A program made the translations under genes and the position numbers. This document shows, piece by piece, positions 19,134-28,700 of a stretch of DNA of 64,000 nucleotides. This DNA comes from an uncultured Prevotella sp. (GTDB taxonomy: Bacteria > Bacteroidota > Bacteroidia > Bacteroidales > Bacteroidaceae): NCBI GenBank assembly GCA_946548065.1, contig CAMNPM010000005.1, positions 1 through 64,000 of the forward strand, in the 5' to 3' direction. Position 1 is the first letter of the stretch. Each line of letters starts with the position of its first letter. The notes beneath the pieces were generated by a model. The model was not told the origin of the DNA and searched no databases. It saw nothing but the letters and a program-made list of their open reading frames with translations.

Positions 19134-20843
19134 CTAATTCTCTTTCAGTTTGGTTCCTGTTCGGGCTTCTACTACGTTCACCACGTAGTCGCCCAGCTTC
19201 TCGCACTCGTTGATTAGGTCCATGTAGATGGTTCCTACGGCATAGCTGTACTGATGGTTGTTGATGTCGTTGATGTTCTGCGACTTCAGCTGGTTGCGGT
19301 AGTTGTTGATCTCATGCTCGATGTTGTAGGTGCGGTTGACGTTGTACGACTCCTTGCGTCCGCCCAGGAGAGTGTTCATCTGCGAGAGGGCCTGTTCGGT
19401 CAGTGCCATCATCTGGTGGATATGTTCGTAGTGTCGGTCGTTGAAGTGGTCTTTCTTGTCCTGCACTTTTCGGTGGATGGTTCGCGCCATGTGGTAGCAT
19501 GAGTCGCCTATCGACTCCAGTTCCGATATTTCACGGAGCATGGCCCGTATCTTGGCCTTCGTGTCGTCCGACAGGTGGGCGTCGCTCACTTGGTCCAGGT
19601 ATTTGGCAATCTCTATCTCCATGTTGTCCGAGATGGCTTCGTATTTTGCTATGCGCTCGTATTCCTTTTTGAATTGCTGTTCGTTTTTCTCGGTCAGCAT
19701 CTCTCGCACCATGCCGAACATCCGTTGCATGCGTATGGCGAATGAACTGACCTCCTTCTGTGCCTCGAGCACGGAGAGCTCAGGAGTTTTCATCAGTCCC
19801 GACTGGATGAAGTGCAGGCGGAAGTCCTCCTCCTCGTCGGTGGTTTTGGGTTTGATGATGCAGCATACGAGGCGCTCGATGTACTGGACGAAGCCAATCA
19901 GAAGGAGGGTGTTGACGACGTTGAGTGCTGTGTGGAACGTAGCTAGCACGATGGTGGCCTTGAGTGCGTAGTCGGGTGCGAAAGTGGGTGTGGACGGGTT
20001 GAATCCTGCTGCCTGACAAACCTGTGCGACAAAGGGATTCAGCAGGATGAGTGCCCAGGTAACGCCGATGGCATTGATGACGAAGTGTGCAAAGGCAGCT
20101 CGTCGGGCTTGCACGTTGGCGGTCATGGCCACGATGTTGGCTGTGATGGTGGTTCCGATATTCTCGCCCAGCACCAGCATGATGCCCAGTTGGATGTGCA
20201 GTATTCCCGTGCAGCAGAGCAGCATAGTGATGGCCATGATGGCGGCCGACGACTGTACACATAGTGTGAGCAGTGTGCCCATGAGCAGGAAGAACAGTGA
20301 GTTCCAGAACCCTGGGGTGCCGAAGTTCTGGAAGAATCCCATGAGGGCTGTGCTGGCTTCCGGATTCTGCACGATCATGAATCCTGTGTCTTTCAGTGTG
20401 CCTAAACCTAAGAAGAGGAAGGCCAAGCCAAACAGTAGGTCGCCCACCGTGCGGCGGCTTTTCATGTAGATGAGAATGATTCCCAGGAAGAAGGCTATGT
20501 AGACGTAGGGTGTGATGTGGTAGGCAAAGCCCAGCGACATGACCCATGCGGTGACGGTGGTGCCGATGTGTGCGCCCATGATGACTGCGATGGCTTGGAG
20601 AAGCGACATCAGTCCTGCGTTGACAAATGAGACGGTCATGAGTGTGGTGGCGGTCGACGATTGTACGACGGCCGTCACGAACATGCCGGTCAGCATGCTG
20701 GTGAGGCGGTTGGAGGTCATGGCCCCGAGCAGGTGGCGAAGCTGTGGGCCGGCCATCTTCTGCAGGGCTTCGCTCATCGACTTCATGCCCAGCATCAGCA
20801 GTGCCAGCGAGCCTAGAAGCTTGAAAATGATCCAAATCGACAT
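19134..20843 (-). CDS. Na/Pi cotransporter family protein with PhoU-like tail
   Basis: This is an inner-membrane sodium-coupled phosphate transporter of the NptA/YjbB type, 569 aa. The two inverted repeats each carry the family motif, VQSSTATTLMTVSF (about 60) and VQSSAAIMAITMLL (about 195). They also carry the matching GAHIGTTVTAW and GENIGTTITAN motifs. The C-terminal 200 residues are helical and PhoU-like, with conserved acidic residues around ELESIGDSCYHMART. The direction of phosphate movement cannot be inferred. Confidence 0.93.
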   Translation of the reverse strand: MSIWIIFKLLGSLALLMLGMKSMSEALQKMAGPQLRHLLGAMTSNRLTSMLTGMFVTAVVQSSTATTLMTVSFVNAGLMSLLQAIAVIMGAHIGTTVTAWVMSLGFAYHITPYVYIAFFLGIILIYMKSRRTVGDLLFGLAFLFLGLGTLKDTGFMIVQNPEASTALMGFFQNFGTPGFWNSLFFLLMGTLLTLCVQSSAAIMAITMLLCCTGILHIQLGIMLVLGENIGTTITANIVAMTANVQARRAAFAHFVINAIGVTWALILLNPFVAQVCQAAGFNPSTPTFAPDYALKATIVLATFHTALNVVNTLLLIGFVQYIERLVCCIIKPKTTDEEEDFRLHFIQSGLMKTPELSVLEAQKEVSSFAIRMQRMFGMVREMLTEKNEQQFKKEYERIAKYEAISDNMEIEIAKYLDQVSDAHLSDDTKAKIRAMLREISELESIGDSCYHMARTIHRKVQDKKDHFNDRHYEHIHQMMALTEQALSQMNTLLGGRKESYNVNRTYNIEHEINNYRNQLKSQNINDINNHQYSYAVGTIYMDLINECEKLGDYVVNVVEARTGTKLKEN

Positions 20844-20937
20844 GAGAACTTCCGATTTACTATTTACTATTTTCGACTTTCGACTTTCGTTTTGCGAAAT
20901 TTAATGCACAAACGTTCTGTTATTTGTTTTTTTTTCT

Positions 20938-20945
20938 TATCTTTG
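20938..20945 (+). promoter_or_regulatory. -7 promoter element of the nucleoside kinase gene
   Basis: TATCTTTG, 35 bp before the ATG at 20981, downstream of a T-rich tract. No exact TTTG sits at the right spacing. Confidence 0.5.
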
Positions 20946-20980
20946 CAGCCTAATCGGTAACATCCTAAAACATTACACTT

Positions 20981-22642
20981 ATGGCACAAACAGTTCAAAT
21001 CCGATGCAAAAATAATAAAAAAACCATAAATATCAGCACCGGAAGCAATCTTTCTGAAATTTTTTCTGCGCTGGACTTGGAAATGGAGTACGGTCCCGTG
21101 AGTGCTCGCGTTAATAATAAGGTGGAGGGCATGCACTACCGTGTGTACAAGCCGAAGGACATCGAGTTCCTGAGCCTGCGCGATGCGTCGGCCATGCGGG
21201 CTTACACGCGGACGCTGTTCTTCGTGCTCAACAAGGCGGCGCACGAACTGTGGCCGGACTGCACGGTGGTGATTGACATACCCATCTCGAACGGCTACTA
21301 TGTGGACCTGAGGCTGGACCGTCCCGTGACGCCGGACGATGTGCACGAGCTTCGTCGGCGGATGGACGAGATTATTCGGGCGGACCTGCCCATTCACCGG
21401 TTCGAGACCACTACGGAGGAGGCCATCCGGATGTTCAGCGAGTCACGTTCGTTCTCGAAGGTGAAGCTGCTGCAGAGCTCGGGCAACCTGTATACCACTT
21501 ACTACGAGATTGACGGTTATGCGGACTACTACTACGGTTCGCTGCTCACGTCGACGGGTCAGATCTATCTGTTCGGGCTCGAGTACTACTTCGACAGTCT
21601 GCTGTTGCGTCTGCCGACGTCTGCCGACCCTTCGAAGCTCGGAGCCTTTGTGAGGCAGGACAAGATGTTTGAGATTTTCAAGGAGCACCACGGTTGGCAG
21701 TCGATTCTGGGGATGCGTACGGTGGGCGACCTGAACGAGGCCATCGAGCGTGGCCACAGCACCACGCTCATCCAGCTGAGCGAGGCGCTGCAGGAGAAGA
21801 AGATTGCCATCGTGGCCGACCAGATAGCCCACCGTCCGGGGGTGAAGATGGTGCTCATCGCCGGTCCGTCATCGTCGGGCAAGACCACTACGTGCAAGCG
21901 TCTGAGCATCCAGCTGGCCATCAACGGTCTGAAGCCTGTGCCTATCTCGTTGGACGACTATTTCGTGAACCGTGAGGAGACGCCGCGCGACGAGAATGGG
22001 GACTACGACTTCGAGCACTTGCATGCGCTGAACCTGGAGTTGCTGAACGACCAGATGAACGCGCTGCTAAGGGGTGAGGAGGTGGAGCTGCCGCGCTACA
22101 ACTTCCAGCGGGGGCAGAGCGAGTGGAGCGGCAGGAGGCTGCAGCTCAAGGGCAACGAGGTGCTGGTGGTGGAGGGCATCCATGCGCTGAACCCGGAGCT
22201 GATGGCGCAGGTGCCGCAGAACCAGATCTACCGGGTGTATGCCTCGGCGCTGACCACCATCCTGCTGGACAACCATAATTATATCCCGACGACGGACAAC
22301 CGTCTGCTGCGCCGCATCGTGCGCGACTACAAGTACCGTGGGGTGTCGGCTCAGGAGACCATCCGCCGCTGGCCCAGTGTGCGCAAGGGTGAGAACCGGT
22401 GGATATTCCCGTTCCAGGAGAATGCCGACGCGATGTTCAACTCGGCGATGCTCTTCGAGCTGGCCGTCATCAAGCAGCAGGCTGAGCCGCTGCTTGAGCA
22501 GGTGCCGGAGAAATGCGTGGAGCATGCCGAGGCCTACCGGCTGCTGAAGTTCCTGCGCTACATCCGTCCGATTCCCATGGACCAGATTCCGCCTACGTCG
22601 CTGCTGCGCGAGTTCCTCGGCGGCTCGTCGTTCAAGTACTGA
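20981..22642 (+). CDS. Nucleoside kinase with ThrRS-like N-terminal domain
   Basis: Of 553 aa, the N-terminal part (about 1-70) resembles a TGS/ubiquitin-like fold. The next segment resembles the second N-terminal domain of threonyl-tRNA synthetase. The C-terminal half is a uridine-kinase/phosphoribulokinase P-loop domain with GPSSSGKTTTCKR (about 296), the substrate-binding SLDDYF and VVEGIHALNPEL. The fusion is common in Bacteroidetes and Firmicutes and is usually annotated as nucleoside kinase. The exact nucleoside is not evident. It is divergent from the Na/Pi gene. Confidence 0.88.
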   Translation: MAQTVQIRCKNNKKTINISTGSNLSEIFSALDLEMEYGPVSARVNNKVEGMHYRVYKPKDIEFLSLRDASAMRAYTRTLFFVLNKAAHELWPDCTVVIDIPISNGYYVDLRLDRPVTPDDVHELRRRMDEIIRADLPIHRFETTTEEAIRMFSESRSFSKVKLLQSSGNLYTTYYEIDGYADYYYGSLLTSTGQIYLFGLEYYFDSLLLRLPTSADPSKLGAFVRQDKMFEIFKEHHGWQSILGMRTVGDLNEAIERGHSTTLIQLSEALQEKKIAIVADQIAHRPGVKMVLIAGPSSSGKTTTCKRLSIQLAINGLKPVPISLDDYFVNREETPRDENGDYDFEHLHALNLELLNDQMNALLRGEEVELPRYNFQRGQSEWSGRRLQLKGNEVLVVEGIHALNPELMAQVPQNQIYRVYASALTTILLDNHNYIPTTDNRLLRRIVRDYKYRGVSAQETIRRWPSVRKGENRWIFPFQENADAMFNSAMLFELAVIKQQAEPLLEQVPEKCVEHAEAYRLLKFLRYIRPIPMDQIPPTSLLREFLGGSSFKY

Positions 22643-22724
22643 GCGCGGCGGCTTGCTATCATCCGCCCTCTGATGTGAGACTCTCCGCGGACTTTCCGCC
22701 CATCCTCCGCCCGACTGATGATCC

Positions 22725-23366
22725 TCACCAGATACTCTCCACGAACGCCTTCGTCATGCTGAACGAGCTGTCGGCGACGGTGTCCCAGAAGTTGTGGTAC
22801 TGCGAGGCATCGGTGTCCTGCAGAGGCACGTCGCTCACGACGCGGAACGATATGAACGGCACGTGGCTGAGGTAGCAGGTCTGCGCAATGGCGCACGACT
22901 CCATGTCCACGGCCTTGGCCTCCGGGAAGAGGGTCACAATGTCGCGCATTTTCTGCCGCGAGTCTACGAACCAGTCGCCCGTCACAATCAGTCCCGAGTG
23001 GATCCGCCGTCCGTCGGTCGGCAGCTCCCTGGCCTTGGCCAGCAGCGTCGGGTCGGCCACGTAGCGGGCCGGCAGTCCTTGTACCTGTCCGTAGACGGTG
23101 CTGTCGTCAATGGCCCTGCCGCAGTAGACGTCGTGGTAGGTCACCTCGCTGCCCACTACGATGTCCATCACCTCCACGCCGTTGCCTCCGGCACAGCCGC
23201 TGTTGATGATGACGTCTGGGCGGTACTCGTTGATCATCCGCTGCGCGCCCAGGGCGGCGTTCACCTTCCCAATGCCACACTTCTCCACTCTCACACTCTC
23301 GTTGCCGAAGAGCTGCTGCAACTGGCGCAGCTCCTTCTCCATTGCTACTATGATTCCTATCTTCAT
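22725..23366 (-). CDS. mtnN: 5'-methylthioadenosine/S-adenosylhomocysteine nucleosidase
   Basis: This enzyme hydrolyses MTA and SAH to adenine plus the thio-sugar, recycling by-products of SAM use. Its 213 aa begin with MKIGIIVAMEKELRQL. The glycine-rich NSGCAGG and the nucleoside-binding VDMESCAIAQ with catalytic acid D in FRVVSDVP are intact. I chose ATG 23366, which lies 16 bp from a TAACTTTG box. The longer frame extends through the promoter into the YfhO gene. Confidence 0.93.
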   Translation of the reverse strand: MKIGIIVAMEKELRQLQQLFGNESVRVEKCGIGKVNAALGAQRMINEYRPDVIINSGCAGGNGVEVMDIVVGSEVTYHDVYCGRAIDDSTVYGQVQGLPARYVADPTLLAKARELPTDGRRIHSGLIVTGDWFVDSRQKMRDIVTLFPEAKAVDMESCAIAQTCYLSHVPFISFRVVSDVPLQDTDASQYHNFWDTVADSSFSMTKAFVESIW

Positions 23367-23381
23367 ACTCTTTTTTGTGTG

Positions 23382-23441
23382 CAAAGTTACGAAAAGTTTA
23401 GCGCATACAGGCAGGGAATTGAAAAAAAATATGTAATTTTG
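23382..23441. promoter_or_regulatory. Divergent promoters for mtnN and yfhO-like gene
   Basis: TAACTTTG on the minus strand (23382-23389) faces mtnN. TAATTTTG on the plus strand (23434-23441) faces the YfhO gene. The two -7 boxes are about 44 bp apart. Confidence 0.6.
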
Positions 23442-23464
23442 CAGGCAAAAACAAGATATTTGAT

Positions 23465-26014
23465 ATGAAGAGCTTGAAGACATGCTTGCCAGACGTGCTG
23501 GCAGTATTATTGTTTGTAGTGATTTCCGTGGCATATTTCTTTCCTGCCGACATCGAGGGGCGCATCTTGTTCCGCCACGACTCGTCGGCCACGAGGGGAG
23601 CCGGACAGGAAGCATCCGAGTATCTGCAGCGCACCGGTGAACGGACGCGATGGACCAACGCCCTGTTCTGCGGCATGCCAACCTATCAGCTGGCACCTTC
23701 CTACGACAGCGTACAGCTGCTCGACAAGGCGGGCAAGGCCTACCACCTCTGGCTGCCCGACATCGTGTGGTATGTCTTCGCCTATCTGCTCGGCTTCTAC
23801 ATCCTGCTCAGAGCCTTCGACTTCCGCTGGTATCTGGCCATGCTCGGGGCGGTGATATGGGCCTTCTCCAGCTACTTCTTCATCATCATCGCTGCCGGAC
23901 ACTACTGGAAGGTCATGGCCCTGGCATATCTGCCCCCGCTCATCGCAGGCGTAGTGCTGGCCTACAGGGGGAAGTATCTCCCGGGACTGCTGGTGACCGC
24001 ATTCTTCGCCGCACTCGAGGTGCTGGCCAACCACGTGCAAATGACCTACTACTACCTGTTCGTCATCCTGGCGATGGTCATCGCATTCTCCATCGACGCC
24101 ATACGCCGCCACCAGTACTTGCACCTCGTGAAGGCCACCGGGGCATGCCTGACAGGAGCAATCATCGGCGTGTGCATCAACCTGTCGAACCTCTATCACA
24201 CCTGGGAGTACAGCCAGGAGTCGATGCGCAGCAAGAGCGAGCTGGTGAAGCCCAATGCCGAAAACCAGACATCCAGCGGGCTGGACCGCGACTATATCAC
24301 CCAGTGGAGCTATGGCATCGACGAGACGTGGACGCTGCTCATCCCCAACGCCAAGGGCGGTGCCTCCGTGCCAATGGCCGAGAACACCACCGCCATGAAG
24401 CATGCCGACAACGAATACCTGGGCATCTACCAGCAGATAGGACAGTACTGGGGAGAACAGCCCATGACCGCCGGACCAGTATATGTGGGAGCCTTCGTGA
24501 TGCTATTGTTCGTGCTTGGACTGCTCATCGTCAAGGGGCCCATGAAGTGGGCACTGCTCTCGGTCACCATCCTCTCCGTGCTCCTCTCCTGGGGACGCAA
24601 CTTCATGCCCTTCACCGACTTCTTCCTCGACTACATACCCATGTATGCCAAGTTCCGAACGGTGGCATCCATACTCGTCATTGCCGAGTTCGCCATACCC
24701 CTGCTCGCCATGCTGGCACTGAGACAGTGGATTGCCAGCGGTCAGCAGCCTGCCGCCCAACAGACGGGAGCCGGAAAGCGCCTCTCGCTCAACACCTCGC
24801 TGCTCATCGCCTTTGCCCTCACGGGCGGTGCCTGCCTGCTGTTCGCACTCATGCCCAAGATGTTCTTCTCAAGCTTCGTCAGCTCCAGCGAGCTGCAGGC
24901 CATGAGCCAGATACCCACCGACCAGCTGGCACCGCTGCTGCAGAACCTCACGGAGATGCGAGTAGCCATGTTCACCGCCGACTGCTGGCGCTCGTTCTGG
25001 ATCATCGTTCTTGGAACCGCAATGCTATTATTATATAAATATAATAAGGTAAAGGCCATCTGGATGGTCGTAGCACTCTGTGTGCTCTGCCTAGTCGACA
25101 TGTGGCAGGTCAACAAGCGCTACCTCAACGACGCAATGTTCGTTCCGGCCAGCGTGCGCGAGCAACCCATACAGAAGTCGGCCGCCATCGACCACATCCT
25201 ACAGGACAAGAACCTCGACTACCGGGTGCTGAACCTCTCGACATCGACCTTCAACGAGAACGAGACCTCATACTACCTGAAGAGCATCGGCGGATACCAT
25301 GCCGCCAAGCTGCGTCGATACCAGGAGCTCATAGATGCCTATATAGAGCCGGAGATGCACAACCTGTTCGGAGGGGTGGCCGAGGCTGGAGGCGACATGA
25401 CACAGGTAAATGGCGACAGCATCTATCCCGTGCTGAACATGCTCAACACCAAGTACTTCATCCTCCCCCTGCAGGGCGGACAGACCGTACCGCTGGAGAA
25501 TCCCTATGTCTATGGCAACGCCTGGTTTGTAGACAAGGTGCACTATGTGGACAATGCCAACCAGGAACTCGACAAGCTGGGACAGCTGCCGCTGCGCCAC
25601 GAGGCCGTGGCCGACAAGCGGTTCAGCGACGTGCTCGGACAGGCCGCCGAACAGGATACACTAAGCATTGTAAGCATCAAGGCCTACGAGCCTAACCAGC
25701 TGACCTACGAGGTGAACTCGGGTAAGGGAGGCATCGTGGTGTTCTCGGAAATCTATTATCCCGGATGGGAGGCTACCGTCGACGGTGTGCCTCAGCAGCT
25801 GGGACGCGTCGACTACGTGCTGCGCGCCTTGCAGGTGAAGCCCGGACGCCATGAGGTGGTGCTCAGCTTCTTCCCAAAGAGCATTGATCGTACAGAGACC
25901 GTGGCCTATGTGGCCTGCGCGCTGCTGGTGCTGCTGCTGTTGCTGTTGGCATGGAAGGAGCTGTGGCCTGCTCTCCACAAGAAGAAAGAAGGAGAGAACG
26001 GACCTAAAGAATAA
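23465..26014 (+). CDS. YfhO-family membrane protein
   Basis: This multi-spanning protein of 849 aa has a signal-anchor helix, a loop with RHDSSATRGAGQEASEYLQRTGERTRW (split: RHDSSATRG near 35) and about a dozen further helices. A long extracytoplasmic C-terminal domain contains IYYPGWEATVDG and one last helix before a Lys-rich tail. YfhO proteins are GT-C-like membrane glycosyltransferases or lipid-linked sugar handlers, implicated in glycosylation of teichoic acids in Firmicutes. The role in Bacteroidetes is uncertain. It leads a plus-strand run into fkp. Confidence 0.85.
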   Translation: MKSLKTCLPDVLAVLLFVVISVAYFFPADIEGRILFRHDSSATRGAGQEASEYLQRTGERTRWTNALFCGMPTYQLAPSYDSVQLLDKAGKAYHLWLPDIVWYVFAYLLGFYILLRAFDFRWYLAMLGAVIWAFSSYFFIIIAAGHYWKVMALAYLPPLIAGVVLAYRGKYLPGLLVTAFFAALEVLANHVQMTYYYLFVILAMVIAFSIDAIRRHQYLHLVKATGACLTGAIIGVCINLSNLYHTWEYSQESMRSKSELVKPNAENQTSSGLDRDYITQWSYGIDETWTLLIPNAKGGASVPMAENTTAMKHADNEYLGIYQQIGQYWGEQPMTAGPVYVGAFVMLLFVLGLLIVKGPMKWALLSVTILSVLLSWGRNFMPFTDFFLDYIPMYAKFRTVASILVIAEFAIPLLAMLALRQWIASGQQPAAQQTGAGKRLSLNTSLLIAFALTGGACLLFALMPKMFFSSFVSSSELQAMSQIPTDQLAPLLQNLTEMRVAMFTADCWRSFWIIVLGTAMLLLYKYNKVKAIWMVVALCVLCLVDMWQVNKRYLNDAMFVPASVREQPIQKSAAIDHILQDKNLDYRVLNLSTSTFNENETSYYLKSIGGYHAAKLRRYQELIDAYIEPEMHNLFGGVAEAGGDMTQVNGDSIYPVLNMLNTKYFILPLQGGQTVPLENPYVYGNAWFVDKVHYVDNANQELDKLGQLPLRHEAVADKRFSDVLGQAAEQDTLSIVSIKAYEPNQLTYEVNSGKGGIVVFSEIYYPGWEATVDGVPQQLGRVDYVLRALQVKPGRHEVVLSFFPKSIDRTETVAYVACALLVLLLLLLAWKELWPALHKKKEGENGPKE

Positions 26015-26064
26015 GGAATAACATGATGAAGAACCTGAAGTAGAACAAAAAGCAGAAGAGTAGG

Positions 26065-28668
26065 ATGATAAAGAAACTGTTGTCATTGCCCCCTAATCTC
26101 GTGGAGTGTTTCCACGACGTCACAGGACTTTCACGCGATGAATACTTTTGTACGTGCGACCCGATAGGCCATCGGCTCGGGTCGGGTGGGGGAACCACGT
26201 GGCTGCTCCAGCAGGCCAGCGACTGGCTGAAGGGCGAGCGCCGCATCATCCTCCATGCCGGGGGACAGAGCAAGCGACTGCCGGCCTATGCCGTCAGCGG
26301 AAAGATACTGACCCCTATACCCGTGTTCCGCTGGGAGCGCGGACAGCGACTCTCGCAGACACTGCTCGACCTGCAGCTGCCGCTCTACGAGAAGATGATG
26401 GCGCAGGCTCCCAGCCGGCTGACAACGATGATCGTCAGTGGCGATGTGTACATACGCGCTGCCGAGCGCATCGGACAGATTCCCGATGCCGATGTGGTGT
26501 GCTATGGCTTGTGGCTCGATGCCTCGGTGGCTCAGCATCACGGAGTCTTCGTCAGCGAGCGCCGCACACCGGGTGTACTGAAGATGATGCTGCAGAAACC
26601 CAGTCAGGAAACTCTCTCCTCCCTGCTGAAGGACCATTTCTACCTGACAGACATCGGCATCTGGATGCTCAGCGACCGCGCCGTCCGCCTCTTGATGCAG
26701 CGCTCAATGACTAATCCTCCTAGTCCAACTAGTCCCCCTAGTCAAACTAGTGTAACTAGTCCCTCTGGTCCATCAGACCTCAAAGCCTACGACCTCTACT
26801 CCGACTTTGGCTGTGCATTAGGCACTCATCCCACCATCGACGACCCGCAACTGCATGAGCTGACTGTGGCCATCGTGCCGCTGCCAGGCGGAGAGTTCTA
26901 CCACTATGGTACATCGCGCGAGATGATCAGTTCAACGGTAGCCATACAGAACATTGTCAACGACCAGCGCGACATCATGCACCACGACCGAAAGCCGCAT
27001 CCCAGTATCTTTACGCAGAATTGCATCTGTCACTATAGATTCACGGCCGACAATCGCAACATCTGGATAGAAAACAGCTATATTGGTCCGCGCTGGACAC
27101 TGACCCACGACAATATTGTAACCGGTGTGCCGGAGAACGACTGGGACATCCACCTGGAGCCAGGCGAATGCATCGATGTGGTTCCGGTGGGCGACAGCGA
27201 CTATGAGGTGCGCCACTATTGTATAGACGAGGCCGTGAACAGCAACGAACTGGCCGAGCACGCTAATCTGCGCAGGCTCTTTGCTCAGCGTCGGAGCTTC
27301 CGTGCACAGAACTGGCCTGCCCTGGCCCGCAACTGGCAGCATTCGGTGTTCTATCAGCTCGACTTGGACGATGCTGCCCGCGAGTTCAGTGCCATGCAGC
27401 TGCCGATGCCCGAGCCGGTCAGTCTGCAAGCGCCCATGATGACGCGCATCCACGATGCCATGTTCCGGGGGGACAGCACACTGGCTTTCGCCCTATTGCG
27501 CGAAGGGCTCACCGAGGCTGTGATGGCCCAGAAACAGGAGCCAAGACTTTCCGTCTTCCCCGACCAGATTGTCTGGGGACGCTCGCCCGTGCGCATCGAC
27601 CTGGCGGGCGGATGGACTGATACGCCTCCGTATTGTCTGATGGAGGGCGGCAATGTGGTGAATATTGCCATCGAGCTGAACGGACAGCCGCCTTTGCAGA
27701 CCTATGTCAAACCCTGTCGCGAGCCGCATATCGTACTGCGCAGCATCGACCTGGGCGCGATGGAGGTGATTGAAACCTACGAACAGCTGGAGGCATACAA
27801 CAGGGTGGGGTCGCCCTTCTCCATACCCAAGGCGGCCCTGGCCTTGGCTGGCTTCCTGCCACAATTCTCGCTGGAGTCGTATCCCACGCTCCGTGCTCAA
27901 TTAGAACACTTTGGCAGCGGCATCGAACTGACGCTGCTCTCTGCCATTCCGGCAGGTAGCGGACTCGGTACCAGCAGCATCCTGGCCTCCACCGTGCTGG
28001 GGGCTGTCAACGACTTCTGCTCGCTGGCATGGGACAAAAACGAGATTGGTCGCCGGACACTGGTGCTGGAACAGCTGCTCACTACGGGCGGCGGCTGGCA
28101 GGATCAGTTCGGAGGGGTATTGGGAGGTGTCAAGCTGTTGGAAACCCAGCGTGGCTTCGACCAGAACCCGCTGGTGCGCTGGTTGCCGGATGCCATCTTC
28201 ACACAACCGGAGTACCAGCAGTGCCACCTATTATATTATACAGGCATCACCCGCACGGCCAAGAAGATATTGGCGGAGATAGTGAGACGCATGTTCCTCA
28301 ATCATGGCGGTGAACTGCGCCAGCTGCGTGAGATGAAAGCCCATGCGACGGATATGTACGAGGCCATACAGCGGCAGGACTTCCAGACCGTAGGCCGGCT
28401 AATCCGGAAGACATGGCAACAGAACCAGCTGATAGACAGTGGTACCAACCCCGATGCGGTGCGTCGCATTACTGACATGGTCGACGACCTCTGCCTGGGC
28501 TACAAGCTGCCGGGAGCTGGTGGAGGAGGCTATCTCTATATGGTGGCGAAGGACCCGGAGGCTGCTGCCCGCATCAAGCAGATGATCAATGCGGCCCAGC
28601 CAAACCCCAATGCCCGCTTCGTGGATATGACGCTGTCGAAGACTGGACTGCAGGTCAGCCGTAGCTGA
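26065..28668 (+). CDS. fkp: Bifunctional L-fucokinase/GDP-L-fucose pyrophosphorylase
   Basis: Fkp salvages free L-fucose to fucose-1-phosphate and then GDP-fucose for fucosylating capsule and surface glycoproteins. The N-terminus LLSLPPNLVECFHDVTGLSR and SGGGTTWLLQ mark the guanylyltransferase half (about 1-430). The GHMP kinase half starts near 495 with SPVRIDLAGGWTDTPPYC and carries the ATP loop AIPAGSGLGTSSILA and the terminal GAGGGGYLYMV. The N-terminal half contains an in-frame low-complexity insert (about 218-238, Pro-Ser-x) encoded by a CTAGT repeat. It lies 50 bp after the YfhO gene. Confidence 0.95.
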   Translation: MIKKLLSLPPNLVECFHDVTGLSRDEYFCTCDPIGHRLGSGGGTTWLLQQASDWLKGERRIILHAGGQSKRLPAYAVSGKILTPIPVFRWERGQRLSQTLLDLQLPLYEKMMAQAPSRLTTMIVSGDVYIRAAERIGQIPDADVVCYGLWLDASVAQHHGVFVSERRTPGVLKMMLQKPSQETLSSLLKDHFYLTDIGIWMLSDRAVRLLMQRSMTNPPSPTSPPSQTSVTSPSGPSDLKAYDLYSDFGCALGTHPTIDDPQLHELTVAIVPLPGGEFYHYGTSREMISSTVAIQNIVNDQRDIMHHDRKPHPSIFTQNCICHYRFTADNRNIWIENSYIGPRWTLTHDNIVTGVPENDWDIHLEPGECIDVVPVGDSDYEVRHYCIDEAVNSNELAEHANLRRLFAQRRSFRAQNWPALARNWQHSVFYQLDLDDAAREFSAMQLPMPEPVSLQAPMMTRIHDAMFRGDSTLAFALLREGLTEAVMAQKQEPRLSVFPDQIVWGRSPVRIDLAGGWTDTPPYCLMEGGNVVNIAIELNGQPPLQTYVKPCREPHIVLRSIDLGAMEVIETYEQLEAYNRVGSPFSIPKAALALAGFLPQFSLESYPTLRAQLEHFGSGIELTLLSAIPAGSGLGTSSILASTVLGAVNDFCSLAWDKNEIGRRTLVLEQLLTTGGGWQDQFGGVLGGVKLLETQRGFDQNPLVRWLPDAIFTQPEYQQCHLLYYTGITRTAKKILAEIVRRMFLNHGGELRQLREMKAHATDMYEAIQRQDFQTVGRLIRKTWQQNQLIDSGTNPDAVRRITDMVDDLCLGYKLPGAGGGGYLYMVAKDPEAAARIKQMINAAQPNPNARFVDMTLSKTGLQVSRS
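26716..26775 (+). repeat. In-frame CTAGT 9-mer repeat inside fkp
   Basis: Six or so degenerate 9-bp units (C/A)CTAGTNNN encode a PS/TS-x tract between DRAVRLLMQRSM and the conserved DLKAYDLYSDFG. Related units recur at 29199-29309 and 30430-30526. Confidence 0.85.
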
Positions 28669-28700
28669 TGGCCTTTTGGATGATTGTTAAGATTTAGCCG

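Noticed and set aside
23507..24403. 298-codon minus-strand open frame over the YfhO gene
   Set aside because: Antisense to a well-formed membrane protein gene, with no recognisable domain or promoter.
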